The notes below the pieces were generated by a model that was not told the origin of the DNA, ran no database searches, and saw nothing but the letters and a program-made list of their open reading frames with translations. Of a stretch of 64,000 bases of DNA, positions 55,233 through 63,753 are shown in pieces; within the stretch, counting starts at the first letter, position 1; each line of letters begins with the position of its first letter. Origin of the DNA: Arthrobacter pullicola (GTDB taxonomy: Bacteria > Actinomycetota > Actinomycetes > Actinomycetales > Micrococcaceae); the NCBI RefSeq assembly GCF_014836875.1, contig NZ_JACSQC010000008.1:1-64000 (forward strand), given 5' to 3'. Made by a program: the position numbers and the translations under genes.

Positions 55233-57746
55233 TCAGCCCTCCTTGGTGAGCGGGGCGTAGCGCAGCAGCAGGCGCTTCTCCCCGGCATCGAACTTCACCT
55301 TTGCCACTGTTTTGTCCCCGGCGCCCTCGACGGCGAGGACCGTGCCGTGCCCGAAGGACGTGTGGTTGACCTTGTCCCCCACCACCACGGAGATGACTTC
55401 CTTCTGCGGCTGCACCCGGCCCATCGCCTTGGCCACCGGTGCGGCAGCAATGCTGCCGCCGGTGGACGACGGCGACCCGGCACCCCAGTGTGATCCGCTG
55501 TAGCGGCTGGAGGTGATGCTGCTTCCTCCGCCCCACGCCGGCCGGTCCATGCCTTCGCGTTTCCACTCGATCAGTTCCGCCGGCACCTCGCCCAGGAACT
55601 GGCTGGCCGGGTTGTACTGGCTCTGCCCCCACATGCTGCGCACCTCCGAGCGCGTCACGTACAGCCGTTCGCGGGCACGGGTGAGTCCGACGTACGCCAG
55701 GCGGCGTTCTTCCGCCAGTTCCGCCGGATCGGTGGCGGACCGCTGGTGCGGGAAGATGCCCTGCTCCATGCCGGTGAGGAACACCACCGGGAACTCCAGG
55801 CCCTTCGCGGTGTGCAGCGTCATCAGGGTGACCACACCCTGCCGGCGGGATTCCTCCACTGCTGCGGCGACCTCTTCGGCCGAGCCTTCCGGCGCATCGG
55901 GAATCTGGTCCGCATCGGCCACCAGGGACACCTGTTCCAGGAACTCGGACAGAGTCCCCTCGGGGTTGTCCCGCTCAAATTCCCGGACCACGGCAACGAG
56001 TTCCGCGAGGTTTTCCACCCGGGACTCGTCCTGCGGATCGCTGCTGGAGCGCAGCTGCGCCAGGTAGCCGGTTTGTTCCAGTACGGCTTCCAGGGCCGCG
56101 GAAGCGCCGGATCCGGATGCTACCTCGGCCAGGTCATCGATGAGTTTGACGAAGCCGTTGACGGCGTTCAGGGAGCGGGTGGCCAGGCCGGGCGCGTCTT
56201 CGGCTCGGCGCAGCGCTTCCATGAAACTGATCCGCTCGCGTTCAGCGAGGGCGGCCACGGAGTACTCGGCGCGGTCCCCGATTCCGCGCTTGGGCTCGTT
56301 GAGGATGCGGCGCAGGTTCACGACGTCGTCCTGGTTCGCCAGCACCCGCAGGTAAGCCAGCGCGTCCTTGATTTCCTTGCGTTCGTAGAACCGGGTGCCG
56401 CCGACCACCTTGTAGGGCAGGCCGACGCGCACCAGCACGTCTTCAAGCGAACGGGACTGGGCATTGGTGCGGTAGAAGATGGCGACGTCGCCCGGCCGCA
56501 GGTTTTCCTCATCCTGCAGGCGGTCGATCTCCTCGGCGATGAACCGGGCTTCCTCGTGTTCATTCTCACCGACGTAGCCCACGATCTTGGCGCCGTCGCC
56601 CTCTGCCGTCCAGAGTTTTTTCTCCGGCCGGTTCGGGTTCCGGGAGATCACGGCGTTGGCGGCCGTGAGGATGGTCTGGGTGGAACGGTAGTTCTGCTCC
56701 AGGAGGATGGTGCGGGCAGACGGGTAGTCCTTCTCGAAATCCACGATGTTGCGTACGTCCGCGCCGCGGAAGGCGTAGATGGACTGGTCGGAATCGCCCA
56801 CCACGGTGAGCTCGGCCGGCGGAATATCCAGCTGCCCCTCCCCCGGTACACCCACGAGTTCGCGCACCAGCGCATACTGGGCGTGGTTGGTGTCCTGGTA
56901 CTCGTCCACCAGAATGTGGCGGAAGCGGCGCCGGTAATACTCGGCCACACCGGGGAAAGCCCGGAACATAAAGACGGTCTGGGCGATCAGGTCGTCGAAG
57001 TCCATCGCGTTGGCCTGTCGCATTCGCTGGGTGTACCCCGTGTAGACCTGGGCGACAGCCTGTTCGAAGGGATCCGAGTAGTTGGCGCTGGAAGCGTAGG
57101 ACTCGTCGTCGATCAGCTCGTTCTTGAGCCCGGAGATCTTGTTGGCGATGGCCTTGGGCGCAAACCGCTTGGGGTCCAGGTCCAGGCCCTTCGCCACCAG
57201 GGTGATCAGCCGCAGCGTGTCCGCGGAGTCGTAGATGGAGAAGTTGGAGTTCATCCCCACGGTCTTTGCCTCGCGGCGCAGGATCCGCACGCAGGAGGAG
57301 TGGAAGGTGGAGATCCACATGGTCTTCGCAACGCCGCCCACCAGTGATTCGATGCGTTCACGCATCTCCGCCGCGGCCTTGTTGGTGAAGGTGATGGCCA
57401 GGATCTGCCCCGGGTTGGACCGGCCGGTCGCCATCAGGTAGGCGATCCGGTGACTGAGCACCCGGGTCTTGCCGGAGCCGGCACCGGCGACGATCAGCAG
57501 CGGCGAACCGCCATGCTTGACCGCTTCCTTCTGCTGCGGGTTCAGGCCGCGCAGGAGGTCCGCCGCACGGGCTTCGTCGACGCGCGGAGAATGCCCGGAA
57601 TGGTGCTCGCCGCGGGCCTGCGATACGGGCGCGGCGGCCTCGGAAACGGCGGCGCCACCACCGGGAGCAGCCTCGTCCTTGGCGGACCCAGGAGAGGTCT
57701 TGGACTTGCCGGGCGTGGAGAAGTACGGATCAAAGAGATAGTCCAT
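55233..57746 (-). CDS. pcrA: ATP-dependent DNA helicase PcrA/UvrD
   Basis: 837 residues, superfamily 1A helicase. The Q motif is GLNPQQKEAV, Walker A is AGAGSGKTRVL, motif II is VDEYQDTNHAQY, motif III is VVGDSDQSIYAFRGAD, and motifs IV-VI include LEQNYRSTQTIL, TLHTAKGLEFPVV and VGLTRARERLYV. A disordered Pro/Ser/Gly-rich head of about 65 residues and the C-terminal UvrD tudor-like region (VVGDKVNHTSFGHGTV) are typical of actinobacterial UvrD1/PcrA. It unwinds DNA in repair and replication restart. TAGACT lies 10 bases upstream of the ATG. Confidence 0.96.
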   Translation of the reverse strand: MDYLFDPYFSTPGKSKTSPGSAKDEAAPGGGAAVSEAAAPVSQARGEHHSGHSPRVDEARAADLLRGLNPQQKEAVKHGGSPLLIVAGAGSGKTRVLSHRIAYLMATGRSNPGQILAITFTNKAAAEMRERIESLVGGVAKTMWISTFHSSCVRILRREAKTVGMNSNFSIYDSADTLRLITLVAKGLDLDPKRFAPKAIANKISGLKNELIDDESYASSANYSDPFEQAVAQVYTGYTQRMRQANAMDFDDLIAQTVFMFRAFPGVAEYYRRRFRHILVDEYQDTNHAQYALVRELVGVPGEGQLDIPPAELTVVGDSDQSIYAFRGADVRNIVDFEKDYPSARTILLEQNYRSTQTILTAANAVISRNPNRPEKKLWTAEGDGAKIVGYVGENEHEEARFIAEEIDRLQDEENLRPGDVAIFYRTNAQSRSLEDVLVRVGLPYKVVGGTRFYERKEIKDALAYLRVLANQDDVVNLRRILNEPKRGIGDRAEYSVAALAERERISFMEALRRAEDAPGLATRSLNAVNGFVKLIDDLAEVASGSGASAALEAVLEQTGYLAQLRSSSDPQDESRVENLAELVAVVREFERDNPEGTLSEFLEQVSLVADADQIPDAPEGSAEEVAAAVEESRRQGVVTLMTLHTAKGLEFPVVFLTGMEQGIFPHQRSATDPAELAEERRLAYVGLTRARERLYVTRSEVRSMWGQSQYNPASQFLGEVPAELIEWKREGMDRPAWGGGSSITSSRYSGSHWGAGSPSSTGGSIAAAPVAKAMGRVQPQKEVISVVVGDKVNHTSFGHGTVLAVEGAGDKTVAKVKFDAGEKRLLLRYAPLTKEG

Positions 57747-57825
57747 GGTGCGGTTAAGTCTAGGTCCTGCCTCGGACAATTTCCCGGAGAGCCTCCGGGA
57801 GCGGGGGAATGTGCGCTCCCGGGTG

Positions 57826-58626
57826 CTAGTTCCCGGCCAGCAGGCGCTGGATTTCCCGGACGGCAGCGGCTGGGCCGGCGATGTGCCAGCGGAAGCCGTG
57901 AACCTCCTGGATCGCCGTGGTTCCGCCGGCAGCTTCGACGATGGCCTTGCCCGGCAGCCAGTCCCACTCCGGGCAGCTGTGCTGGAACCAGGCTCCCAGT
58001 GCCCCTGTGGCGACGGATCCCAGATCACAGGAACCGGAGCCGAGCATCCGGATGGTGGCCGCCGCCTGCGCTGCCTGTTTCCACGGGCCGGCAACTTCCT
58101 CCCGCTGCAGCCAGGTCGGATGCAGGTAGGTTCCGGCGCTGAGCCCGCCCAGCCCGGCATCGGCGAGGGTGGGCAGCGTCTCTTCGTTCAGTGTGGCGGG
58201 CCTGCCCGGCCCGCCGAGCCACAGCTTGTCCTCCTGGGGCTGGAAGATGGCACCCAGCAGCACCTCCGGAAGACGGTCGGGCGACTCGGCGGTGTCAGTG
58301 CGCAGGGCAAGCGCAGAACACCAGTAGGTGGACCCGGACAGGAAGTTATAGGTGCCGTCCACCGGATCGATGACCCAGGTGCGGCCGGAGGTGCCCGCGT
58401 GGCTGGCACCTTCCTCCCCGATGATCCCGTCCTCGGGGCGCAGCTGGCGCAGTGTGTCCACTACGAGCTTCTCGGCAGCGTGGTCCGCGGCTGTCACGAC
58501 GTCGGACACTGACGTTTTCTGTGTGCCGGTTACCCCTTCCTGCCGCATCTTGAAGGCCAGCGCGCCAGCCTCACGGACGAGGCTGGCGGCCAGGACAAAG
58601 TCTGATTCGGTGGCGAACGCACTCAT
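57826..58626 (-). CDS. Inositol monophosphatase family protein
   Basis: 266 residues. Metal-site motifs: GIIGEEGAS, WVIDPVDGTYNFLSG (Asp-Pro-Val-Asp-Gly-Thr) and EWDWLPGKAIVEAAGG, the usual third motif in a WDWLPG variant. These Mg-dependent phosphatases act on inositol phosphates, histidinol phosphate or 3'-phosphoadenosine phosphates. TAGGGT followed by 7 bases and the ATG suggests a leaderless mRNA. It lies 79 bases upstream of pcrA in the same direction. Confidence 0.9.
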   Translation of the reverse strand: MSAFATESDFVLAASLVREAGALAFKMRQEGVTGTQKTSVSDVVTAADHAAEKLVVDTLRQLRPEDGIIGEEGASHAGTSGRTWVIDPVDGTYNFLSGSTYWCSALALRTDTAESPDRLPEVLLGAIFQPQEDKLWLGGPGRPATLNEETLPTLADAGLGGLSAGTYLHPTWLQREEVAGPWKQAAQAAATIRMLGSGSCDLGSVATGALGAWFQHSCPEWDWLPGKAIVEAAGGTTAIQEVHGFRWHIAGPAAAVREIQRLLAGN

Positions 58627-58694
58627 GCTGCCAACCCTATCCGGCCCGGCGAGGGGCCGGGGATGCCGAAGCCAGCCTCAGCCATACTGTTGGT

Positions 58695-59339
58695 ATGGGA
58701 AAAACTCCGGCACAGCGCGCAGCGAAGCACGGCGATAACGCCGTTTCCGCTGCCGCCACTCAGCCCTCCGCCAACGAAACGACGCAACGTACGCCGCAGC
58801 AGGCCAGGAACAATGCCAATCTGCTCCTGATCGCCGCGGCGGCCACAGCTCTGTTTATGTTCTGGTACTACCACTTGCTGGTGCTTGACCAGATGACGCA
58901 GCTGTCAGGGGGCCTGGCCATGCCTGACTCGCTGATTGGCGGATACAGCATGGATCATCTGGCGGCGCTGCGCTCCGCCCTGGACGCTGATGCCCTCGGC
59001 CAGCTCAGCTATGTCCATAAAACGGCGGGTACGCTGTTTCCGCTGATTTTCGGCTTCGCCTGGCTGCTGATCATTGGCCTCAACACCCAGCGCAAGGCAC
59101 TGCGCTGGGTGTTGTGGACCGCTCCGATCCTCTTCGCGATCGTGGATCTGTGGGAGAACGTCGCCATTGACAACGTCCTGGGCGCCGCCGAACTCTCAGC
59201 CGGTGATGCCGGCCTGGCCAGCGTGCTCACGGTCGCCCGCTGGGTCCTGCTCGGGCTGAGCCTCGTGGCGTCCGTGGTTGCGGTTTTTAGCTCCCGGACG
59301 CCCCGGCCACCAGAACTTCTCCCCCAGGACAAAGGCTAG
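58695..59339 (+). CDS. Four-helix membrane protein of unknown function
   Basis: 214 residues. A hydrophilic Gln/Thr/Asn-rich head of about 38 residues is followed by four hydrophobic segments: LLLIAAAATALFMFWYYHLL, FPLIFGFAWLLIIGL, WVLWTAPILFAIVDLW and WVLLGLSLVASVVAVF. No family recognised with confidence. TACTGT precedes the ATG by 4 bases. Its final 144 bases lie opposite the 3' end of the MMPL transporter gene. Confidence 0.75.
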   Translation: MGKTPAQRAAKHGDNAVSAAATQPSANETTQRTPQQARNNANLLLIAAAATALFMFWYYHLLVLDQMTQLSGGLAMPDSLIGGYSMDHLAALRSALDADALGQLSYVHKTAGTLFPLIFGFAWLLIIGLNTQRKALRWVLWTAPILFAIVDLWENVAIDNVLGAAELSAGDAGLASVLTVARWVLLGLSLVASVVAVFSSRTPRPPELLPQDKG

Positions 59340-61325
59340 GGCCGGCACCACGACGGTCCGCACCACCAGGGTGTCCAGCAGGACGCCGATCGCCACGGTG
59401 ATGCCCACCTGGGTCAGGGTGACCAGCGGCAGGACACCGAGCACGGCGAACACGGCGGCCAGCAGGATTCCGGCGCTGGTGATCACACCGCCGGTGGAGC
59501 GCAGCGCCGCGAGCATTCCCTTCCGGGTGCCAAGTGTGGCTGCGTTCTCCCGGGCACGGGTGACCAGGAAGATGTTGTAGTCCACGCCGAGCGCGACCAG
59601 GAACAGGAAGCTGTAAAGCAGTGTCAGGGTATCCAGCGCGGGGAACCCGAGCACGTTCACGAATAGCAGCCAGCTCACGCCGGTTGAGGCGAAGAAGGTC
59701 AGCAGCACCGACGCCACCAGCAGTACCGGGGCAACCAGGGAGCGCAGCAGGACCAGCAGCACCAGGAAGACCAGCACGATCACCAGGGAAACCACCAGGG
59801 TCACGTCATGCGTGTTTGCCGCGAGCTGGTCAACGCGTTCGGCGGCTTCGCCGCCCACGATTCCCTCATATTCCGGATGCCCGCCCAGATCGGTCCGCAG
59901 CTCCTCGATGAAGGTATTGGCGTCCGCGCTGCCGGCTTCGTAGCTGCTGACCAGGTCGATCCGGGTCAGGCCGTTGTGTTCAGCAGCGACCGTGGCGGTT
60001 TCGACGCCGTCGAGTCCGCCAAGTTCCGCGGCAGCCGCGTCGGCACTGTCCGAGTTGACCAGCACGATCACCGGCGACGTTGAGCCGGCGGGGAAACCTT
60101 CGGCCAGGGTTTCGGCAGCGGTCACAGCCTGCGGCTTCTCGGTGAACTGCTCGTTCTCGCTGAGGCCGATCTTGGCACTGAAGAGCCCGGAGGCCATCAC
60201 CAGCAGGACGACGACGGCGATCCCGGCGATCGTCTTTGGGCGGCGGGCGGTGGCTTCACCGAGGCGGCCCCAGAACTTGCCCTCGCGGGCCGGGTCGCCA
60301 ACCTTCGGGACGAACGGCCAGAAGAGTTTGCGGCCCAGCAGCACCAGGGCTACCGGCAGCAGGAACAGGGCGCTGAGGATGGCGAAGACGATTCCCACGG
60401 CGGCTGAGAAGCCCAGTCCGCGGTAGCTGAGGGTGTCCGTAAAGAGCAGGGTAAGCAGGGCCAGGATAACGGTGCCGCCGGAGGCGATGATGGCCTCACG
60501 GGTGCGGCGCAGGGCAACGCCCATGGCTTCGAAGACGCTCTCATGGACGCGGAGCTCTTCGCGGTAGCGGGCAATGAGCAGCAGCGCATAGTTGGTCGCC
60601 GCGCCGAACACGAGCACGCTGGTGATGCCGACGGCGGAGGGGTCCACCTCGATTCCGGACACCGGGGCCAGGAAGTCCACCATCCGCAGTGCGAGCTGCT
60701 CGACAGCTGCCACGACCACCAGCGGCACCATCCAGAGCCACGGCGAGCGGTAGGTGATCAGGAGCAGCAGGGCTACGACGGCGGCCGTGACTGTCAGCAG
60801 CGTGAAGTTGGCTCCGGAGAACACACCGGCGAGGTCGGCAGTAAATGCTGCACCGCCGGTCAGCTCCGCTGTAATACCCTCGGGGGCCGCACCGGAAATC
60901 GCTTCACGCAGGCTCTCCACTTCGGCACCTACGGCGTCGCCGTCGTCGCTCACTGCCTGGAGGGTTACCGGAACCAGCGCCACCAGTCCGTTGTCCGAGA
61001 CGATCGGCGGAACCTGTGCCGGCGGCGTCGAAACCCCGGCCTGCGCTGCGGCCGCGCTGATGTCAGCAATGGCCGCGCGGTCAGCGTCGTTCATGGCAGC
61101 GCCGTCGGTGCGGGACACCACGATCAGCGCGGTGGACTGCTGGGCGTCGGGGAACTCATCAAGCAGTTCCTGCACCTGCGTAGTCTGGTACTTGTCGGTG
61201 AGGCCGCCTACGGTGGAAGCCTCGTTCTCCTGCACGGGGAGTGAAAAAAGCCCCACTATCACCGCCAGGCCAATGAGCAGCGTGACCCACGCTGCCTTGG
61301 CCGAGCGGACTATCCCTGCATGCAT
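59196..61325 (-). CDS. MMPL-family RND transporter
   Basis: 709 residues with about 12 membrane segments in two repeats. Each half has a large extracytoplasmic domain (ENEASTVGGLTDKYQTTQV and similar), then a five-helix bundle; the SGGTVILALLTLLFTDTLSY-type and LGVDYNIFLVTRARE motifs mark MMPL. These export lipids or siderophores, or resist toxins, using proton flux. The start at 61325 (MHAGIVRSAK) has AGGAG with 7-base spacing; a longer frame includes the operator. It is divergent from a MarR regulator, with a 25-bp palindrome between them. Its 3' end overlaps a convergent gene by 144 bases. Confidence 0.93.
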   Translation of the reverse strand: MHAGIVRSAKAAWVTLLIGLAVIVGLFSLPVQENEASTVGGLTDKYQTTQVQELLDEFPDAQQSTALIVVSRTDGAAMNDADRAAIADISAAAAQAGVSTPPAQVPPIVSDNGLVALVPVTLQAVSDDGDAVGAEVESLREAISGAAPEGITAELTGGAAFTADLAGVFSGANFTLLTVTAAVVALLLLITYRSPWLWMVPLVVVAAVEQLALRMVDFLAPVSGIEVDPSAVGITSVLVFGAATNYALLLIARYREELRVHESVFEAMGVALRRTREAIIASGGTVILALLTLLFTDTLSYRGLGFSAAVGIVFAILSALFLLPVALVLLGRKLFWPFVPKVGDPAREGKFWGRLGEATARRPKTIAGIAVVVLLVMASGLFSAKIGLSENEQFTEKPQAVTAAETLAEGFPAGSTSPVIVLVNSDSADAAAAELGGLDGVETATVAAEHNGLTRIDLVSSYEAGSADANTFIEELRTDLGGHPEYEGIVGGEAAERVDQLAANTHDVTLVVSLVIVLVFLVLLVLLRSLVAPVLLVASVLLTFFASTGVSWLLFVNVLGFPALDTLTLLYSFLFLVALGVDYNIFLVTRARENAATLGTRKGMLAALRSTGGVITSAGILLAAVFAVLGVLPLVTLTQVGITVAIGVLLDTLVVRTVVVPALAFVLGEKFWWPGRPGAKNRNHGRHEAQPEQDPAGDREHAGQAGITG

Positions 61326-61367
61326 CTGATATCTCCTGTGGGGGCTCGGCAAAGTAACTAGAGAATA

Positions 61368-61392
61368 AAGTATCTCCAAAATAGAGATACTT
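61368..61392. promoter_or_regulatory. 25-bp palindromic MarR operator between mmpL-type and marR genes
   Basis: AAGTATCTC and GAGATACTT are exact inverted repeats separated by seven bases, in the divergent promoter. The site covers the leftward promoter and lies just before the rightward one (TACTAT at 61404-61409). It probably binds the adjacent MarR protein. Confidence 0.7.
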
Positions 61393-61415
61393 CAAGGTGA
61401 AGCTACTATGGGACC

Positions 61416-61892
61416 GTGGACACAAACGAGCTGAGGCGGGAAATCGTCAATGCCGTCCGGGGCATGGGCCTGGACGGCCAGCAGGTCGCTGATGCTTTCG
61501 CGCACAGCCACGGCCTGAATTCCACGGATATGCGCGCCCTGACCCTGATCATGGAGGCGGAAATACGCGGCGAGCCCCTCACCGCGGGCCGGCTCAGCAG
61601 TCTCCTCGGCACCTCTACCGGCGCGACGACAGCCGTCATCGACCGCCTGGAGCGCATCGGCCACATCCACCGGGCCCGCTCGGACGAGGACAGGCGCAAG
61701 GTCACCCTTCACTTCGAGGCCCTTGCACGCCAGCTGGCCGGCGCCTTCTTCGGTCCCCTCGGCGCACTGACCAGCGAAGTCATGGACCGCTACTCGGAGG
61801 CCGAGCTGCGCACCATCCACAGTTTCCTTACCGGGATGCGGCAGGCCTACACCACTCATCTCCAGGCATTGGAAGAGGAGTCCCGCAGCTAG
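61416..61892 (+). CDS. MarR-family transcriptional regulator
   Basis: 158 residues. FAHSHGLNSTDMRALTLIME, then PLTAGRLSSLLGTSTGATTAVIDRL (recognition helix), IGHIHRARSDEDRRKVTLHFEAL (wing), and a long C-terminal dimer helix. The GTG start at 61416 lies 6 bases after TACTAT, so the mRNA is probably leaderless. It is divergent from the MMPL transporter and most likely represses it and itself in response to a small lipophilic inducer. Confidence 0.9.
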   Translation: MDTNELRREIVNAVRGMGLDGQQVADAFAHSHGLNSTDMRALTLIMEAEIRGEPLTAGRLSSLLGTSTGATTAVIDRLERIGHIHRARSDEDRRKVTLHFEALARQLAGAFFGPLGALTSEVMDRYSEAELRTIHSFLTGMRQAYTTHLQALEEESRS

Positions 61893-62014
61893 GCCGGGAG
61901 GTATGGCCGCCACCCTGCCGCGCCGATCCTCCCCGGCGGACCCCGGCGCACCGCCCGCCGCACCCGCTGATGAAAGCAGGTAAGCTGTTTATCGCTGCCG
62001 TCAACGGCAGTCAC

Positions 62015-62088
62015 GCCTCCGTAGCTCAGTAGGATAGAGCGGCCCTCTCCTAAAGGGCAGGTCGTCGGTTCGATTCCGGCCGGGGGCA
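62015..62088 (+). tRNA. tRNA-Arg (anticodon CCU)
   Basis: Cloverleaf of 74 bases. Acceptor GCCTCCG pairs with CGGGGGC (one T-G), D arm GCTC with GAGC, anticodon stem GCCCT with AGGGC around CTCCTAA (anticodon CCU at 34-36), and T arm GTCGG-TTCGATT-CCGGC. Discriminator A; no encoded CCA. A short CTGCCGT-CA-ACGGCAG hairpin (61995-62010) lies just before it. T-tracts (CTTTTTTG) follow. Confidence 0.93.
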
Positions 62089-62103
62089 CTTTTTTGTTTG
62101 TGC

Positions 62104-62129
62104 GGCCGTCCAGCTCCTGCTGGACGGCC
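62104..62129. terminator. Perfect 11-bp hairpin between tRNA and secreted-protein gene
   Basis: GGCCGTCCAGC and GCTGGACGGCC close on TCCT. It sits 15 bases after the tRNA and 28 bases before the end of the leftward gene, and can end both. The T-run (TTTTTTG) precedes it on the plus strand, so it is not a textbook terminator. Confidence 0.6.
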
Positions 62130-62157
62130 TGCTGCCGGCCGGCTTGCCAGCGGCGCG

Positions 62158-63012
62158 TCAGGAGCAGTTGAACAGGCTTCCCCCGCTGGTGGGGCTGGAC
62201 GCTGCCTTACCCTGCACCCACACCGTTACGGTCTTGCCGCCGCCGACGTATTTGGTGCTCACGCTCTCCTGCCCGCGCAGCTTCACCAGCGGCATCTCTG
62301 AGCAGGACCAGCCCGGGGCCAGGGTCACGCCGTTGTTGCTGTCCGCCACGTTGGCGTTCAGCTTGTATCCGGGATCCGCCAGATTGAGCGTGAGTTCCCA
62401 TTCAACGTCTTCAGCCTCGGAGGGAGAGGTGACGGTTGCGTAGAAGTTGAAGTTGTCCGGTTCCGGATAGCCCCAGGCATCCACCCGCACATCGGTGACG
62501 TCGCAGGTTTTGGTGCCCGTCGGGTCATTGAGCACAGTGCAGCTGACCATCGGAGCCTCGATAGACGGCTCGTACGTCCAGATTCCGGGGACCCCCCAGG
62601 TTCCGATGGTCAGCGCTACGCCCGCGACGTCGTCCGGGTTATAGGCGGGCACCGCTACGGTTGCCGAGCCGCTGGCATCCGCCGCCAGATCCGTGGAGCC
62701 GGCCGCCAACGCGGCACCGTCTTCATCAAACAACGTCAAGGCGAGTTCCTTGCCTGCGCAGGCGGTGCCCAGGCCGGACACCGTCACCGTGGACGCCTGG
62801 CCTGCGGTGGTGGTCCCGTTGGTCGCCTTGACTGCTGGCGTACACCGCTCGGCGACAGAGGCGCTCGGGACGCTTCCGGGCAGAAGCGGAAGCTGCGCGG
62901 CTGCGCCCGGGTGCACGGCGAGGACCAAAAGCAGAACCAGCGCTGCGAGGAGGACAGCCGCGGACAGCGGTCGACGCCGTGAGGGCGCGTTACGGTACCC
63001 CTGACGGTTCAG
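62158..63012 (-). CDS. Secreted protein with domain shared with neighbour; CTG start proposed
   Basis: 284 residues if translation starts at CTG 63012, which has AAGGAAGGAG seven bases upstream. In frame with it, no ATG, GTG or TTG lies near. The N-terminus (NRQGYRNAPSRRRP, then AAVLLAALVLLLVLAVHPG) is a clear signal peptide; later candidate starts would cut its core. Residues about 83-137 (TACAGKELALTLFDEDGAAL onward) resemble the end of the partial protein at 63754-64000. A second domain of about 140 residues ends in SLFNCS. Six Cys in the mature part suggest disulfides. It is the last gene of the SipW-type locus. Confidence 0.72.
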   Translation of the reverse strand: MNRQGYRNAPSRRRPLSAAVLLAALVLLLVLAVHPGAAAQLPLLPGSVPSASVAERCTPAVKATNGTTTAGQASTVTVSGLGTACAGKELALTLFDEDGAALAAGSTDLAADASGSATVAVPAYNPDDVAGVALTIGTWGVPGIWTYEPSIEAPMVSCTVLNDPTGTKTCDVTDVRVDAWGYPEPDNFNFYATVTSPSEAEDVEWELTLNLADPGYKLNANVADSNNGVTLAPGWSCSEMPLVKLRGQESVSTKYVGGGKTVTVWVQGKAASSPTSGGSLFNCS

Positions 63013-63041
63013 TGCAGGACTCCTTCCTTTGCGCGGGCAGA

Positions 63042-63743
63042 TTATGAGGTGGGCAAGTTTGAGGCAGGCAGGCTGAGGGCGGGCAGCTTCTCCGTCCCGG
63101 GGGCCGCATCGGACTCCGGCCTTGCCTCGTGATCCTGGCTTGCCTCGTGATCCTGGCTAGCCTCGTGATCCTGGCCGGCCGCGGAATCCTGGCTGGCCGC
63201 GGAATCCGGACCCTCGGAGGCTTCGGCGGCCTCTTCCTCGCCGGACTGGGGCCACAGGAAGAACGCTGCGGCGAGAATGAGCAGCGACCCCCAGACGCCG
63301 GGGTTGCCAAAGCTGTAGAGGATGTTTCCCAGCTGCGGGATGTGCACCGCGGCAATTCCGACGATTTGTGAATTATCCGGCTTCCACGGGTCAAGGAAGT
63401 CGTTGTTGTCCCCCTGCAGGATCCATCCTGACTCAGCGTCTCCGCCGACAATCCGGTGAATCACCTGCGCACCGTTGGTGTCCGCCGGGCTGTACACAAC
63501 GATGTCGCCGACGGAAGGCTCCCCACAGCGGGACCATACGAGGTCACCTGTGGCGTAGGTGGGGTCCATGGAGTGTCCTGAAACGATCGTCAGGGTGCTG
63601 CATCCTCCGAGGGAGGACGGCCAGAGGAAGTACAACAGGCCCGCAACAAAGGCTGCCAGGACGGCGCCCGTAAACCATGACCGAAGCCGGCGTGCGCGGG
63701 GCACGCCGGCGGTCGTCCCATCATCTGAGGACGGTTCGGCCAT
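63042..63743 (-). CDS. sipW: Signal peptidase I, SipW/ER type
   Basis: 233 residues. One N-terminal helix (WFTGAVLAAFVAGLLYFLWP), then the nucleophile Ser58 in IVSGHSMDPTYATGDLVW, the GDIVVYSP box, and His96 in VIHRIVGG replacing the usual Lys, as in SipW and eukaryotic/archaeal signal peptidases. A second helix near the C-terminus (VWGSLLILAAAFFLWP) is followed by an acidic tail with repeated ASQDHE. SipW enzymes cleave a special set of surface proteins such as TasA. The start MAEPSSDD lies 11 bases after the stop of the preceding secreted-protein gene, so it is probably coupled. Confidence 0.88.
   Translation of the reverse strand: MAEPSSDDGTTAGVPRARRLRSWFTGAVLAAFVAGLLYFLWPSSLGGCSTLTIVSGHSMDPTYATGDLVWSRCGEPSVGDIVVYSPADTNGAQVIHRIVGGDAESGWILQGDNNDFLDPWKPDNSQIVGIAAVHIPQLGNILYSFGNPGVWGSLLILAAAFFLWPQSGEEEAAEASEGPDSAASQDSAAGQDHEASQDHEASQDHEARPESDAAPGTEKLPALSLPASNLPTS
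63123..63212. repeat. 18-bp tandem repeats within the signal peptidase gene
   Basis: Five 18-base units: three TGCCTCGTGATCCTGGCT-like copies, the first two identical, then two with GGCCGCGGAATCC in place of the first part. They encode the Ser/Gln/Asp/His/Glu-rich repeats in the C-terminal tail. Exact unit length keeps the frame, so copy number can vary without truncation. Confidence 0.85.
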
Positions 63744-63753
63744 CACACTGCGG

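Noticed and set aside
57783-57799. CCCGGAG/CTCCGGG hairpin between the phosphatase gene and pcrA as a terminator
   Set aside because: A 7-bp stem with AAATTG, not a U-tract, following on the coding strand is too weak to call.
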